Source: Rhynchospora pubera
Taxonomy: Eukaryota; Streptophyta; Magnoliopsida; Poales; Cyperaceae
Assembly: GCA_028095005.1 (NCBI GenBank)
Contig: CM051460.1
Coordinates: forward strand, 16,787,501-16,851,500
DNA: 64,000 bases
Direction of reading: 5' to 3'
This document shows, in pieces, positions 11,789-21,650 of this stretch. The notes under the pieces were generated by a model. It was not told the origin of the DNA. It saw only the letters and a program-made list of their open reading frames with translations, and searched no databases. A program made the translations under genes and the position numbers. Within the stretch, counting starts at the first letter, position 1. Every line of letters starts with the position of its first letter.

Positions 11789-12104
11789 TAGATGCTATAC
11801 CTATGATTTTAATCTCTTGAGTAATTTGCATTATGCTTGAATTTTTTATTGCTTGATTTTTTTTTAAGTCCAGTTTTGAGTGGCTTATTCTATGTTATTA
11901 AATAAAATTGTTTGAAACAAAAAAAATTTGATTTGTACTAAATCTAAGATTAAGATGATATTTTAATATCAAGTTTTGGATTTTTCTCTCATTTCTAAAA
12001 TGTATGCACGGATTATCTTTTTTTATATACAATATTTTTTTGGATTTACAAGATTCTAAATTTAATTAACGCAAGTAAGACCGCAGTTTTATTTTGTGTC
12101 GGTT

Positions 12105-12410
12105 AAAAGGAAAAGAGGCGCGATGGCGACGGGAGAAAAGAGGCGCGATGGCGACGGGAAAATAGGCGCGATGACGACAGGAGGGCTACGTGATGGGACA
12201 AAGGAGGCGCCTGTCGGGGGATCATATGAGGAGAGGAGAGGCGCGTAGAAACAGAGAGGAGGGTGAGCGGAGGGAAGACGCGTGGGAACGGAGGAGGTGA
12301 GCGGAGAGGAACAGAAGGGAGGTGAGCGGAGGGGAGGCGCGTGGGAACGGAGCTGCTCGAGTGGGAAAAGAGAGTGAGTCTTTTCGTTTTTGGCAAAGCC
12401 TCTTTCCATT
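12105..12410. repeat. GC- and purine-rich tract with short tandem repeats
   Basis: The plus strand is strongly purine-rich. GGCGCGATGGCGACGGGA occurs about three times near 12115-12170, and units like GGTGAGCGGAGGGGAGGCGC recur to about 12350. Read on the minus strand it resembles the CT-rich leader of a plant gene, but no attached coding exon was found to its left on that strand. Confidence 0.5.
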
Positions 12411-12461
12411 TTTAGGTTTGATTACGTGATTGTCTTAGACACTGATTGCACTTATCAGCTC

Positions 12462-12616
12462 TGCCGCGAAACACTCAGTTATTGGGCTTTGCTGATTATT
12501 GGGCCTTATTACTTACTGGGCTTCAAATCACTATCTACTGATTTCATTTTCCTAGTTCCTGATAGCGCGGCAAATGAATATCCTACCTAGTACCTACCAG
12601 TGTATGTACCGTAATT
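12462..12616 (+). repeat. Segmental-duplication block, copy A
   Basis: About 155 bp closely matching 16900-17054 in the same orientation. Both contain CTCAGTTATTGGGCTTT, GATTATTGGGCCTTATTACT, GGGCTTCAAATCACT and GCGCGGCAAATGAATATC. Each copy lies on the 3' side of a ubiquitin gene, which marks the locus as a tandem duplication. Confidence 0.88.
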
Positions 12617-13154
12617 ACTTATAGTTGCGACTTGTATGGTTCAGCAAGTGAAGACCTAATTAAACAACTGATGGTCTGATTCAATAGTACCATAGATGAT
12701 GGAAAGGAACCAAGCTCAAAAGAGGCTTGCCGGACTCTTGATTTGTTTAGGAATATACGTAAACTCGAACCTCAAAGCAAATGAACAGGTAAATTTTATA
12801 AATAAAATTCCAAAAATCTGCACTTGTCCGTAAGAAAGGGAACAGATTCTGATGAATATTTAAAGCTACAAAAGTTTTCTCATCTTCAAGTGTGTCACCC
12901 CAAAATCTGCACTTCTGTCTAATCTATCAGATGCTTCAAGCTTTACATGTTTGTATCCTCCTTCACTATAAAGTCGATTTTTATTCTACATAGATGCTTG
13001 GTAACCGTCTTGAGAAATATTTTTGTCAGATGGAGTACCAGAATTCAAATAAAGACATAAAGCCCAAGTTGAATAATGTTGCAATTCCTGGATTTAGTTT
13101 TTTGAACAAAATTTATGTGATTATTTCAATTTTTAAATAAAAATACAATATTTT
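12617..13154. other. Intergenic; no supported gene
   Basis: Near 12694 a short open stretch (MMERNQAQKRLAGLL...) ends at a GT-like site, and its ACCAAGCTCAA string also occurs near 17083 in the duplicated flank. It looks like duplicated non-coding DNA rather than a gene. The remainder is AT-rich. Confidence 0.4.
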
Positions 13155-13305
13155 TTTCTTTTAAGATAAATTAGAGGTCAAGCCTCCCAACTTATTTTTA
13201 AATTAAATATCTATGAATGACCCCCTCTAGTCGGGTTTCGAACCTGCGACCTTTTAACTCAAAGATGCATTACCCTTTGTCACTGAACCAAGAGTTGGTT
13301 CTCAA
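13155..13305 (-). mobile_element. tRNA-derived SINE
   Basis: On the minus strand it reads TTGGTTCAGTGACAAAGGG (A-box-like), then AAAAGGTCGCAGGTTCGAAA (B-box), then a body ending near AATTTATCTT. This is the arrangement of a pol III-promoted plant SINE. A related, more diverged copy lies at 61321-61462. Confidence 0.75.
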
Positions 13306-13509
13306 AATAAAAATACAATGTTGCCAACCATAACATTATATTGCATTTACAAGATATATATATCCCACCATTGAAAAATCTAGATCCGAATATCTCTTCA
13401 ATGCCATATTACCAAGATCTTTATATTTCTTATTTTTGAAGGATTAAGAAATGACAAGAGAAAAACAAATTAATCCTCCGACAAATTAAGTTTTTTGACC
13501 GGATAATTT

Positions 13510-13946
13510 TAGGAGTATGTGAAACTGCATCACATCGTTTCCTCTCATGTCCAGTTACAGCGGAGCTTTGGAGATGTTTAAACAATAGTAAGGGCATACC
13601 CCAACTACCATCTCAAACCTCCTGCTTGCAAGCACTTCAATAATTTTTCCAAACACTGGCAGTTACACCCTTTCAAAAAACTGTTATAGCTATAGCTACC
13701 GCCATTTGGGCAATTTGGTTAGAGCGGAATAACAGAATCTTTAGGGGGAGAGGAGAGATTGTTGGAAGCTATACATGACTGGATTGTGTCCTGCAACGTT
13801 GTTCATGAAACATTGTTAGCTACTGTACCTGTTGCTGTTACTCAGGGCTCTAGTTCACTTCTTTTCTTCTTTCTTTTTGCTTTTTCTTTTTCCTTTTCTT
13901 TTATGTACTCTAGGTAGCCTGTGCCTAGTATATCCAAAAAAAAATT
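13510..13946 (+). mobile_element. 5'-truncated LINE 3' end with poly(A)
   Basis: Encodes the zf-RVT motif CETASHRFLSCPVTAELWR and, further on, AIWAIWLERNNRIFRGRG, both characteristic of plant L1 ORF2 C-termini. There is an internal stop. It ends with an A-run at about 13937. It is a small dead fragment. Confidence 0.85.
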
Positions 13947-14564
13947 TAGGAGTATGAATTGAGGAATAGCGAAATTTGTCTCGAGTCTTGCTGTCTATTT
14001 GCATAAAAGGTTCAAATATTTATACATTTTTATTTTATTTTTAATTGGGTTAATTATTGTTGTCTTAGGTTGTATATATTAAAGGGAAATAATTTTCTCT
14101 GAAATATTCCTAAATTGTATAGCTCACAAATACAGCAGTAACGGAGCATCTTTCGAAAATAAACGACTTCATATTTAATGGAAAAACGATAAAATTTATG
14201 TCATACTACTTTTGACGTTCTACTTAACTAGTATAGATAATATTAACAAACCTGTTAATTAAATTAGAAAAAAGTTAAATCAAACAACCAAGCAACCAAC
14301 CAGGAACATAAGAAATTACTTAGAGACGCACAATATTTAAACAACAAAAGGACAAAATATCACAGCATTCTTAATCAACGATCAAACGCACAGAAATTAC
14401 TCAAATGAAGACAAACACACCAATTAAAAAGTTATATTGAAATTATCTACTAACCATCAAGATGACATGTTGGGTTAACGAAAGTTTCATAAGGAGACTG
14501 GAGCAGGCTATTGAAACTGCTGAGGTTTTAAGGGATGAAGGCCCAGGCTAGCTGCCGCGGGCCT

Positions 14565-15404
14565 TCAACCGCGGAGTCGAAGAACCAGGTGAAGAGTCGA
14601 TCCCTCCTGAATATTATAGTCAGCAAGGGTGCACTCATCCTGCAGCTGCTTACTAGTAAAAATGAGCCTCTGCTGGTCAGGCGGGATCCCCTCCTTATCG
14701 TGAATCTTTGCCTTCACTTTATCAATTGTGTCGGAGCTCTCAACCTCGAGGGTAATGGTCTTTCCCGTCAATGTCTTTGCGAAAATCTGCATCCCTTTCC
14801 TGCAACGCTTAACAGGGTCTTGCCGGTCAGTGAAATCCACCACGCATCTACCACTACACGGAACAAGTTTGAGCTTTGACTCATTCTGAATATTACAATC
14901 GGCCAGGATGCAGTTGTCATCAAGTTTATTCCCATCAAAGATCAAATTCTGCTTGTGCAGAGCAATTCCCTCTTGATCTGAAATTTTTCTTTTTAAATTC
15001 GATACCGTCTCAGACATTTTGGTATCAATGATGATAGTTTTACCCTCCCATGTTTTAATATAGATTCTGATATCTTCTCTAGAACCCACAACTAGGGTAG
15101 AATCCTCTTGGATGTTGCAGTGAGCAAGTGTTTGTGAATCACCAAGTTCTTTATTTTCGAACTTCAGACTCATGTTATCAAAGGAAATGCATTCAGCATC
15201 TTGTATCATTTCCTTTAGCCTACCAACTGTTTGTTTGCTCTCCACCATAAATGAAATTATTTTCTCACCAAATACTTTCACGAAGACCCGCATTTTGGAT
15301 TTAATATTGACCTTTACATGCTCAATTATTGGGTTTTCAGACTCTACTTCAACTATTGTGGTTCTTCCACTGCGCATCTTGATTACAATTTCCAGACCTT
15401 CCAT
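14565..15404 (-). CDS. Diverged tandem ubiquitin-like protein (279 aa) ending RLRG-stop
   Basis: A single open frame with ubiquitin-like modules. Residues 1-37 are a half module (LEIVIKMRSGRTTIVEVES). Residues 38-111 and 112-187 are full but very diverged modules (MRVFVKVFGEK..., IRIYIKTWEGKTIIIDTK...). After a ~17-residue basic linker, residues 205-279 are a near-canonical ubiquitin. That last unit differs at V5A, N25K, Q31H, A46T, G47S, E51Q, G53E, R54C, K63E and E64G. It ends LRLRG followed by TGA, where polyubiquitin would encode the second glycine. As read it cannot be conjugated through Gly76 or form K63 chains. The ATG is directly preceded by an acceptor-like TTTTAG, as in the intact gene at 17695-19299 where GCAG abuts the ATG, suggesting a retained leader intron. 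A neofunctional ubiquitin-like protein or a late-stage pseudogene are both possible. Confidence 0.85.
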   Translation of the reverse strand: MEGLEIVIKMRSGRTTIVEVESENPIIEHVKVNIKSKMRVFVKVFGEKIISFMVESKQTVGRLKEMIQDAECISFDNMSLKFENKELGDSQTLAHCNIQEDSTLVVGSREDIRIYIKTWEGKTIIIDTKMSETVSNLKRKISDQEGIALHKQNLIFDGNKLDDNCILADCNIQNESKLKLVPCSGRCVVDFTDRQDPVKRCRKGMQIFAKTLTGKTITLEVESSDTIDKVKAKIHDKEGIPPDQQRLIFTSKQLQDECTLADYNIQEGSTLHLVLRLRG

Positions 15405-16455
15405 CTAAAATTTTGTACAATTTATTAGATGGATGTATGCTTCTCTTATTGTTCCAGCTACTAAAATGAAATAGTATTATCCTTCATCAAACACATTAAA
15501 TAATCAACTCAGTCAAACCCCGACATAAAGCATATAACACCATTCGACTGTTTGTTTATGTACTTGTTTGGATTTTTACAGTCCAGTCAGTGTCCTTATC
15601 ACGATTAGGATGACAAATTAACATCTATTCCTTACAAACAGATTAGAGATTTGTACATGAAAAAGACAGCTTTTGTAGCTCCAATTGTAAAGCCAAAAGA
15701 GAATGACATCAGACAAAAAGTTCAGTACCTCATTATATCTGAAGAAAGAATGACGAACCTAGTAGTTGCAGTGTACCAAAGGGCAAATGCAAGAATCCCC
15801 TCAATCTGAAAATTTTAGGACCAAATTATACATAATAATTTTTACATCATTTTATTGTTTGTTAGGAAAAAAATTTATTGATTGAAATGATAGGGGCTGT
15901 TGAAATATCAATAAATTTCTCCTAATTAAAGAAATTAAGACCCTAATTCAGACCCAATGACTTGTCTTATTAAAATAACCTGCCACACAAAACTGACCAT
16001 AGAGAAGAAACCATGGATGACATGGTGAAAGGAGAAAGGAGAGGTAAAGGGGAGGAACAGGATAAAAAGGGAGAGGGAAAGAGGAGACCAACCGAAAGAG
16101 AATACTATGGCTGGACCTATTCCGGGGATGGTGGCAGAGAAACCAGGAAAAAAAAAAAAAAAAAAAAAAAAAGGGGATGGGAGAAGATTGCCGTGAATGG
16201 CCTTCCCCCCGGAATTTGCTCAGGACACTCTTTAGTTACTCATTTACTCCAAAACTTACCAAAATACTCTTATTAGACAGTGATAATCTGAGAAAAATAA
16301 GATGAAGGAGAAGAGGATATTTTGGTCATTATTTAGAAAAAATAAAGTGATTGAGTAATTAAGGCGTGACCTGATCAATTCCCGTCTTCCCCGCTAGAAA
16401 ATAATCTTATGAAACCCTTTCTAGTCTAGAGAGAGAAAAGAAGAGGAAGGTTACC
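15405..16455 (-). other. Putative leader intron of the ubiquitin-like gene
   Basis: By analogy with the intact paralogue, an intron could run from an acceptor at 15405-15406 to a donor (CCAG|GTAACC on the minus strand) near 16455. The upstream leader exon would be a CT/CA-rich stretch to about 16560. It includes a 27-base poly(A) run near 16148 and purine-rich DNA. No gene of its own is supported. The intron model is inference. Confidence 0.4.
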
Positions 16456-16579
16456 TGGAAACAAAAGTGATTAGCACTGTGTTAGGAGCAAGAACCACGA
16501 CTGTTGTGAGTTGTGACTTGTGACTTGTGAGAGATGAAATTACTGATCGATGAGAAAAAAGTTTGCATAGGAAAAGTTG

Positions 16580-16795
16580 GAATTCGGAAAAAGCTCAGAT
16601 CTGGTGCCGCGCGGCACACCGTGTAGCGCGGCATTCTAGCCGTCTGATCAAGATCCAATGGACAAGAAAGTCCGTGCGTATAACCTAGATTGATAGAACC
16701 GTAAAAAATGAACCGTTCGATCAAGATCAGACGGCTCGTACGCGTGCTGCACGCTGTCCCGCGCTACAGTGGATTCGGATCCGAAAAAGAGATCA
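16580..16795. mobile_element. Foldback element upstream of the ubiquitin-like gene
   Basis: AGCCGTCTGATCAAGATCCA near 16637 is mirrored by GATCAAGATCAGACGGCT near 16716. GC-rich strings with TGTAGCGCGG are mirrored by CCGCGCTACA near 16763. The two arms pair around a short AT-rich loop. It lies at the presumed promoter of the diverged ubiquitin gene. Confidence 0.6.
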
Positions 16796-16899
16796 GGGTG
16801 TCATTTCAGAATTAATGGTAGGCGGTAGCTGGTACTCAGAGTGGTACTGCGGAATCGTATCATCTGCCAACGTGGTACTGCACCTCGGCTAAACCCTAT

Positions 16900-17054
16900 T
16901 TCCCGCTAAACTCTCAGTTATTGGGCTTTTCTGATTATTGGGCCTTATTACTTAATGGGCTTCAAATCACTCTCTACTGATTTCTTCATTTTCCGAGTTT
17001 CTGATGGCGCGGCAAATGAATATCTGTCCTACCAGTGTATGTGTATGTAATGTC
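16900..17054 (+). repeat. Segmental-duplication block, copy B
   Basis: Partner of 12462-12616. It sits about 640 bp beyond the stop of the intact polyubiquitin gene. In copy A the matching distance to the diverged gene is about 1.95 kb, enlarged in part by the SINE and LINE insertions. Confidence 0.88.
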
Positions 17055-17694
17055 AAATTGATGTACTCCAAAATGAGAGTAACCAAGCTCAAGTGTGCTA
17101 GTCATGGTTACTAGCCTTCTATTTCTTTCAATGATTTAAGGGTCAAAGTATTGAAGAAACTAGAATTTTCCTGAACTATTATGCAATGTCAAATTATTTA
17201 ATACCGAAATGGAGAACCAATAATGAGACGTAACTTCTGAAAGAAAGGTTTTCCGGGATTCTCATCTAATAGTAGTAGAAGTGGAACTTAAAAACTATAA
17301 TCAACCATTCGTTAAAACTATATTCAAGCCAGTCGATCTTCGATTCAGTTTAACACATTCAGTCTGCATAATTTCTCCCATAAACATATATTGCATTATT
17401 ATAATCAAGCATTCATATCTGCAATAGCAGAGAACTAACAGTATCAGTTTGCAGAACATCCAATGCAATTGAAATAGTAGCATATACTATCTGAATAAGC
17501 TATTGAAATACATGCGATTCACAGAATCACAGCTGATAATACAAGTACTAGAACAAGCCAAACAGATAAGAAAATTCCAGAACACTTATTGGTACGCATA
17601 TTTCAACAATCCCTTAGTGCAACAACTTCAGAGATACAAACAACGAACCATAATTCCATACAGCCAAACTGACAAAGAACTAAGTCATCTAGTT

Positions 17695-19299
17695 TTATGC
17701 AGAACCACCACGCAGACGAAGAACAAGGTGAAGAGTCGACTCCTTCTGAATATTATAGTCGGCAAGGGTGCGCCCGTCCTCCAGCTGCTTGCCGGCAAAA
17801 ATAAGCCTCTGCTGGTCCGGCGGGATTCCCTCCTTGTCTTGAATTTTCGCCTTCACATTATCGATCGTGTCAGAGCTCTCAACCTCGAGTGTAATGGTCT
17901 TGCCTGTCAGTGTCTTGACAAAGATCTGCATACCTCCCCTGAGGCGCAGAACAAGGTGGAGGGTTGATTCCTTCTGGATATTGTAATCTGCCAGAGTGCG
18001 GCCGTCTTCAAGCTGCTTTCCGGCAAAGATGAGGCGCTGCTGATCTGGTGGGATCCCCTCCTTGTCTTGAATTTTGGCTTTGACATTGTCGATGGTATCT
18101 GAGCTCTCAACCTCAAGGGTAATGGTTTTCCCCGTCAAGGTCTTGACAAAGATCTGCATTCCACCACGAAGGCGAAGCACCAAGTGAAGCGTTGACTCTT
18201 TCTGAATATTGTAATCAGCCAGAGTGCGACCATCCTCCAGTTGCTTGCCAGCAAAAATCAACCTCTGCTGGTCTGGTGGGATCCCCTCCTTATCTTGGAT
18301 TTTTGCTTTGACATTGTCGATTGTGTCTGAGCTCTCAACCTCAAGAGTAATGGTTTTACCTGTCAAGGTCTTGACAAAAATTTGCATCCCACCCCTCAGA
18401 CGAAGCACCAAGTGGAGGGTTGACTCTTTCTGGATATTGTAATCTGCCAGTGTGCGGCCATCTTCGAGCTGTTTGCCAGCAAAGATCAACCTCTGCTGGT
18501 CTGGTGGGATGCCCTCCTTGTCTTGAATTTTTGCCTTCACATTATCGATGGTGTCTGAGCTTTCAACCTCAAGGGTAATTGTTTTACCTGTCAAGGTCTT
18601 GACAAAGATCTGCATGCCTCCCCTCAAGCGAAGCACTAGATGCAGAGTTGATTCTTTTTGGATGTTGTAATCAGCAAGTGTGCGGCCATCCTCTAGCTGC
18701 TTACCAGCAAAAATCAACCTCTGCTGGTCGGGTGGAATACCCTCCTTGTCTTGGATCTTGGCCTTGACATTATCAATGGTGTCTGAGCTCTCGACCTCAA
18801 GGGTAATGGTCTTACCGGTCAAGGTCTTGACAAATATTTGCATGCCTCCCCTCAATCGGAGCACTAGATGCAAAGTAGACTCCTTTTGGATGTTGTAATC
18901 AGCAAGTGTGCGGCCATCCTCTAGCTGCTTACCAGCAAAGATCAGCCTCTGCTGGTCTGGGGGAATACCCTCTTTGTCTTGGATTTTGGCCTTGACATTA
19001 TCAATGGTGTCGGAGCTTTCAACCTCGAGGGTAATGGTTTTACCAGTCAAGGTTTTGACGAAGATCTGCATGCCTCCTCTTAGGCGCAGAACCAAGTGAA
19101 GGGTCGACTCTTTCTGGATGTTGTAGTCGGCGAGAGTGCGACCATCTTCAAGCTGCTTGCCAGCGAAGATAAGTCTTTGCTGGTCAGGAGGGATCCCTTC
19201 CTTGTCTTGGATCTTGGCCTTGACGTTGTCAATTGTGTCAGAACTCTTAACCTCGAGAGTTATGGTCTTGCCGGTGAGTGTCTTAACAAAGATTTGCAT
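17695..19299 (-). CDS. UBQ (polyubiquitin): Polyubiquitin, seven head-to-tail units plus Ser-Ala tail
   Basis: 534 codons encode seven 76-residue ubiquitins (units at 19299-19072, 19071-18844, 18843-18616, 18615-18388, 18387-18160, 18159-17932 and 17931-17704), then Ser-Ala-stop. Deubiquitinases release mature ubiquitin, and the Ser-Ala cap keeps the last glycine blocked until processing. All seven lysines and the RLRGG ends are present. Units 2-7 are identical in protein and match canonical plant ubiquitin. Unit 1 has Lys instead of Glu at position 18 (AAG for GAG near 19248). Third positions vary between units, so the array is not freshly duplicated. A leader intron abuts the ATG, as is common in plant polyubiquitins and often linked with strong expression. 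Confidence 0.98.
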   Translation of the reverse strand: MQIFVKTLTGKTITLEVKSSDTIDNVKAKIQDKEGIPPDQQRLIFAGKQLEDGRTLADYNIQKESTLHLVLRLRGGMQIFVKTLTGKTITLEVESSDTIDNVKAKIQDKEGIPPDQQRLIFAGKQLEDGRTLADYNIQKESTLHLVLRLRGGMQIFVKTLTGKTITLEVESSDTIDNVKAKIQDKEGIPPDQQRLIFAGKQLEDGRTLADYNIQKESTLHLVLRLRGGMQIFVKTLTGKTITLEVESSDTIDNVKAKIQDKEGIPPDQQRLIFAGKQLEDGRTLADYNIQKESTLHLVLRLRGGMQIFVKTLTGKTITLEVESSDTIDNVKAKIQDKEGIPPDQQRLIFAGKQLEDGRTLADYNIQKESTLHLVLRLRGGMQIFVKTLTGKTITLEVESSDTIDNVKAKIQDKEGIPPDQQRLIFAGKQLEDGRTLADYNIQKESTLHLVLRLRGGMQIFVKTLTGKTITLEVESSDTIDNVKAKIQDKEGIPPDQQRLIFAGKQLEDGRTLADYNIQKESTLHLVLRLRGGSA

Positions 19300-19983
19300 C
19301 TGCAGTACACAACAGAGATTGTATTAGTAAAACCTGGATTACCTCAGTGTTCTTCTCACAACAATTAGATAAAAAGGTTCAAGAAAATGCTTTGCAAAAG
19401 ATTTGGTAATCTGCTGTAAATGTAGATTTGTAAAATTTGTGAAACAATGACATGCTGTGCACATATCTTATTCTTATAGGCTTAAATAGAATCTATACCT
19501 AAATTCCGTGCAAAAATTAAACCAACCAGTTTTACTGCCTTAACATGGAGAATCGTCTAAAGTTTACACAAAATAACCCTTAAGATTATTCCAGAATTTA
19601 AGAAATTTCCACTATACAATTCATGATATCTAATACATTGACAAAGTTCAGAAAGAGACTTAAATATCCATAACAAAAAGTCAAGACTAGACGAATTACC
19701 AAACAAGGTCAACTGGTTCAATATGACCAATTTACATCATCTAATTTTGGATAAAGAAAGCCCTAATTAAACAAAACAACCACAAATCTCTGGGTCAAAT
19801 ACCAATAATCGCCACAACAAGCAACCAATCGTAAACCTGATCAATCCTTAGGTACCGAAAACAAACACTAATTTCACAATAATCTCAAACCCTAGCTCTG
19901 ATCCAACACCACGACTAATACAATCAATACAATAATCAAGATTCTATTTCAAGTGTCAGAAAAATCATGAGCAAGACCAATAC
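19300..19983 (-). other. 5'-UTR intron of polyubiquitin
   Basis: Donor TCAAG|GTATTG at 19983-19982 and acceptor CTGCAG at 19301-19300, immediately before the ATG. The leader exon is the CT-rich stretch from 19984 to about 20075. Confidence 0.85.
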
Positions 19984-20101
19984 CTTGACGATCGAAGAAA
20001 ACCGATTCGAAGAAAGAAGAGCGAGATTTCAAAGGCAGAGCGAAGAATACGAAGAGAGAAGCAATGAAATTGTTTTGGTAGCGAGAAGAGAGAGAGGCCC
20101 A

Positions 20102-20108
20102 ATTTATA
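20102..20108 (-). promoter_or_regulatory. TATA box of polyubiquitin
   Basis: TATAAAT on the minus strand, followed about 30 bp later by a CT-rich leader that leads into the 5'-UTR intron donor. Position and context fit the core promoter. Confidence 0.7.
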
Positions 20109-20826
20109 GAGAGATGGTTGATATGAATAGAAATATCGAGAATTATATTTTTTTTTCCTAATAGCTACTTTTCTTTTCTTGGGAGGAAACCACGGCGTGC
20201 GGGGCAAGTTCAATGAATTTAGTAGGAAACCGGTCAGATTTTTCTATAAATAATTCAATTAAGGAGTCCTGTCCAGTAGTGAAGTAAATGGAGGCTCCCC
20301 TTATAGTTTGTGCTACTAGATAAATGGATGTGTCCGTTTTGTATAATTGGAGAGATTTATCACGTCAATTAAGGCCAGTCGGTCACGGCGACGCAACCTC
20401 AGAAATATCCAGAGGCCTATTAGTCGCCGGTGGGCCCGCCTAAAGTTGGAACCAGAAGTTTTAGTAGAGGCTAAGCCTAAGCCCAAGTTTCACATATAAG
20501 GGTCAGAATTAGACAATTCAGCGTTGAAAGTTTTACTTAAATTTCATGGAAGAATTCCGTAATCTACAATTAATCAGTCCATGAACCTGTAATTCTACTT
20601 TGAGAGGCCTATTTCCGACTAGAGAAAATAAATTGTTGTGCAATTAGTTGATTGCATTTTAGAGAATAATTATTTTTCTTAGTAGTAATATAACTTAATA
20701 TAAGACTAGAGTCTAGAGTTGATATTAAAATATAAAAAAAACATCGACAAGTACAGAATGTATTTTTAATGCATTGTGCAAATTTGTACCTCCAAATGAT
20801 GCACCATTTAGGACACAATGAATATA
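20109..20826. other. Upstream region of polyubiquitin; no gene
   Basis: Likely distal promoter DNA for the minus-strand polyubiquitin gene. It turns AT-rich toward 20700. I see no open frame or repeat that I can support. Confidence 0.4.
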
Positions 20827-21014
20827 TTAAGCTCTGATCGAAATGATTTTTACATGGGATTTTGTTTTATTTGAATTGATTTCATAGGATTTCATTGAAT
20901 CTAATTACATAGGAATTCCAACCAAATGACACCAAATTCTTTCAATTTGATCAAGAATTTTCCAACCAAATGAAAATCTCATATTAAAAAAAATGGAATT
21001 TGGTCAGGGCCTTA
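20827..21014. mobile_element. Probable MITE
   Basis: It starts AGCTCTGATCGAAATG and ends AATTTGGTCAGGGCCTTA, a degenerate inverted pair. The interior is rich in AATTTGAT..CAAATGA and TTCCAACCAAATGA motifs, which are common in small plant MITEs. The ends are approximate. Confidence 0.5.
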
Positions 21015-21189
21015 AAGAAAATAGCTGCCAGTTTTGATAACTGATGACTTGAATGAGACAAATTAATTAAGAAATCAAGCATCGACAAAAAGGTTCGGTC
21101 CGACAGAATTTTCTTATACAAAAGGTACCAGCTATATTTTTTGTATGAATATATTAATAAAATTTGGAAAATATGTGTTTGTTTGGATC

Positions 21190-21650
21190 ATATATGTGTT
21201 TAAATAAGACAACGGTGCAAATAATGCTTATTCTGAGTGTTATTTATACTGTCTAGGATATGATTCAAATGTTATTTAACCAAAAAGTTTGGATTATACA
21301 TAGTAATTACACATATAAAGTACAAATAATGCTTATTCTGAGTGACATTTGAGCATTTCAATCGTTTATGCATTCATTCTAAGTCATTTCATCATAATAA
21401 TCTTCATTTTAGAGGTAATTATGCATAATAATTATGCTTATTCTAAGTCATTCATTCTATACGGTCTAGAATATGATTCAAATATTATTTATTCAAAAAG
21501 ATTATATTATACATAATAATTATGCATAGAACTTGCAAATAACGTTTATTCTAAGTACAATACAATAATCTACATTTGAACAATCTATACGTTATAAAAT
21601 ATGATTCAGGTATTACATATTCAAAATGATTAGATTATACCTCGTTATTT
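21190..21650 (-). repeat. Inverted satellite segment at the left edge
   Basis: Here the monomers run in reverse. GAGCATTTCAATCG and CATTCTAAGTCATTTCATCA are complements of the array's CGATTGAAATGCTC and TGATGAAATGACTTAGAATG. At about 21650 the orientation flips to forward (ATTTGCATTTTATATGG) and stays forward to the right end. The reversed monomers are more diverged than the rest. Confidence 0.88.

Noticed and set aside
13155..13305. A tRNA gene, because of the GGTTCGAA B-box
   Set aside because: No cloverleaf with acceptor and anticodon stems can be drawn, and the related copy at 61321 shows it is a SINE.
16013..16276. 87-codon open frame with a poly-lysine run
   Set aside because: Driven by purine-rich DNA and a 27-base poly(A). 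No start context, homology or splice support.
18224..19368. Open frames on the plus strand across the polyubiquitin gene (MRPSSSCLPAKI... repeated)
   Set aside because: Antisense shadows of the ubiquitin units. They repeat with the same 228-bp period and have no independent support.
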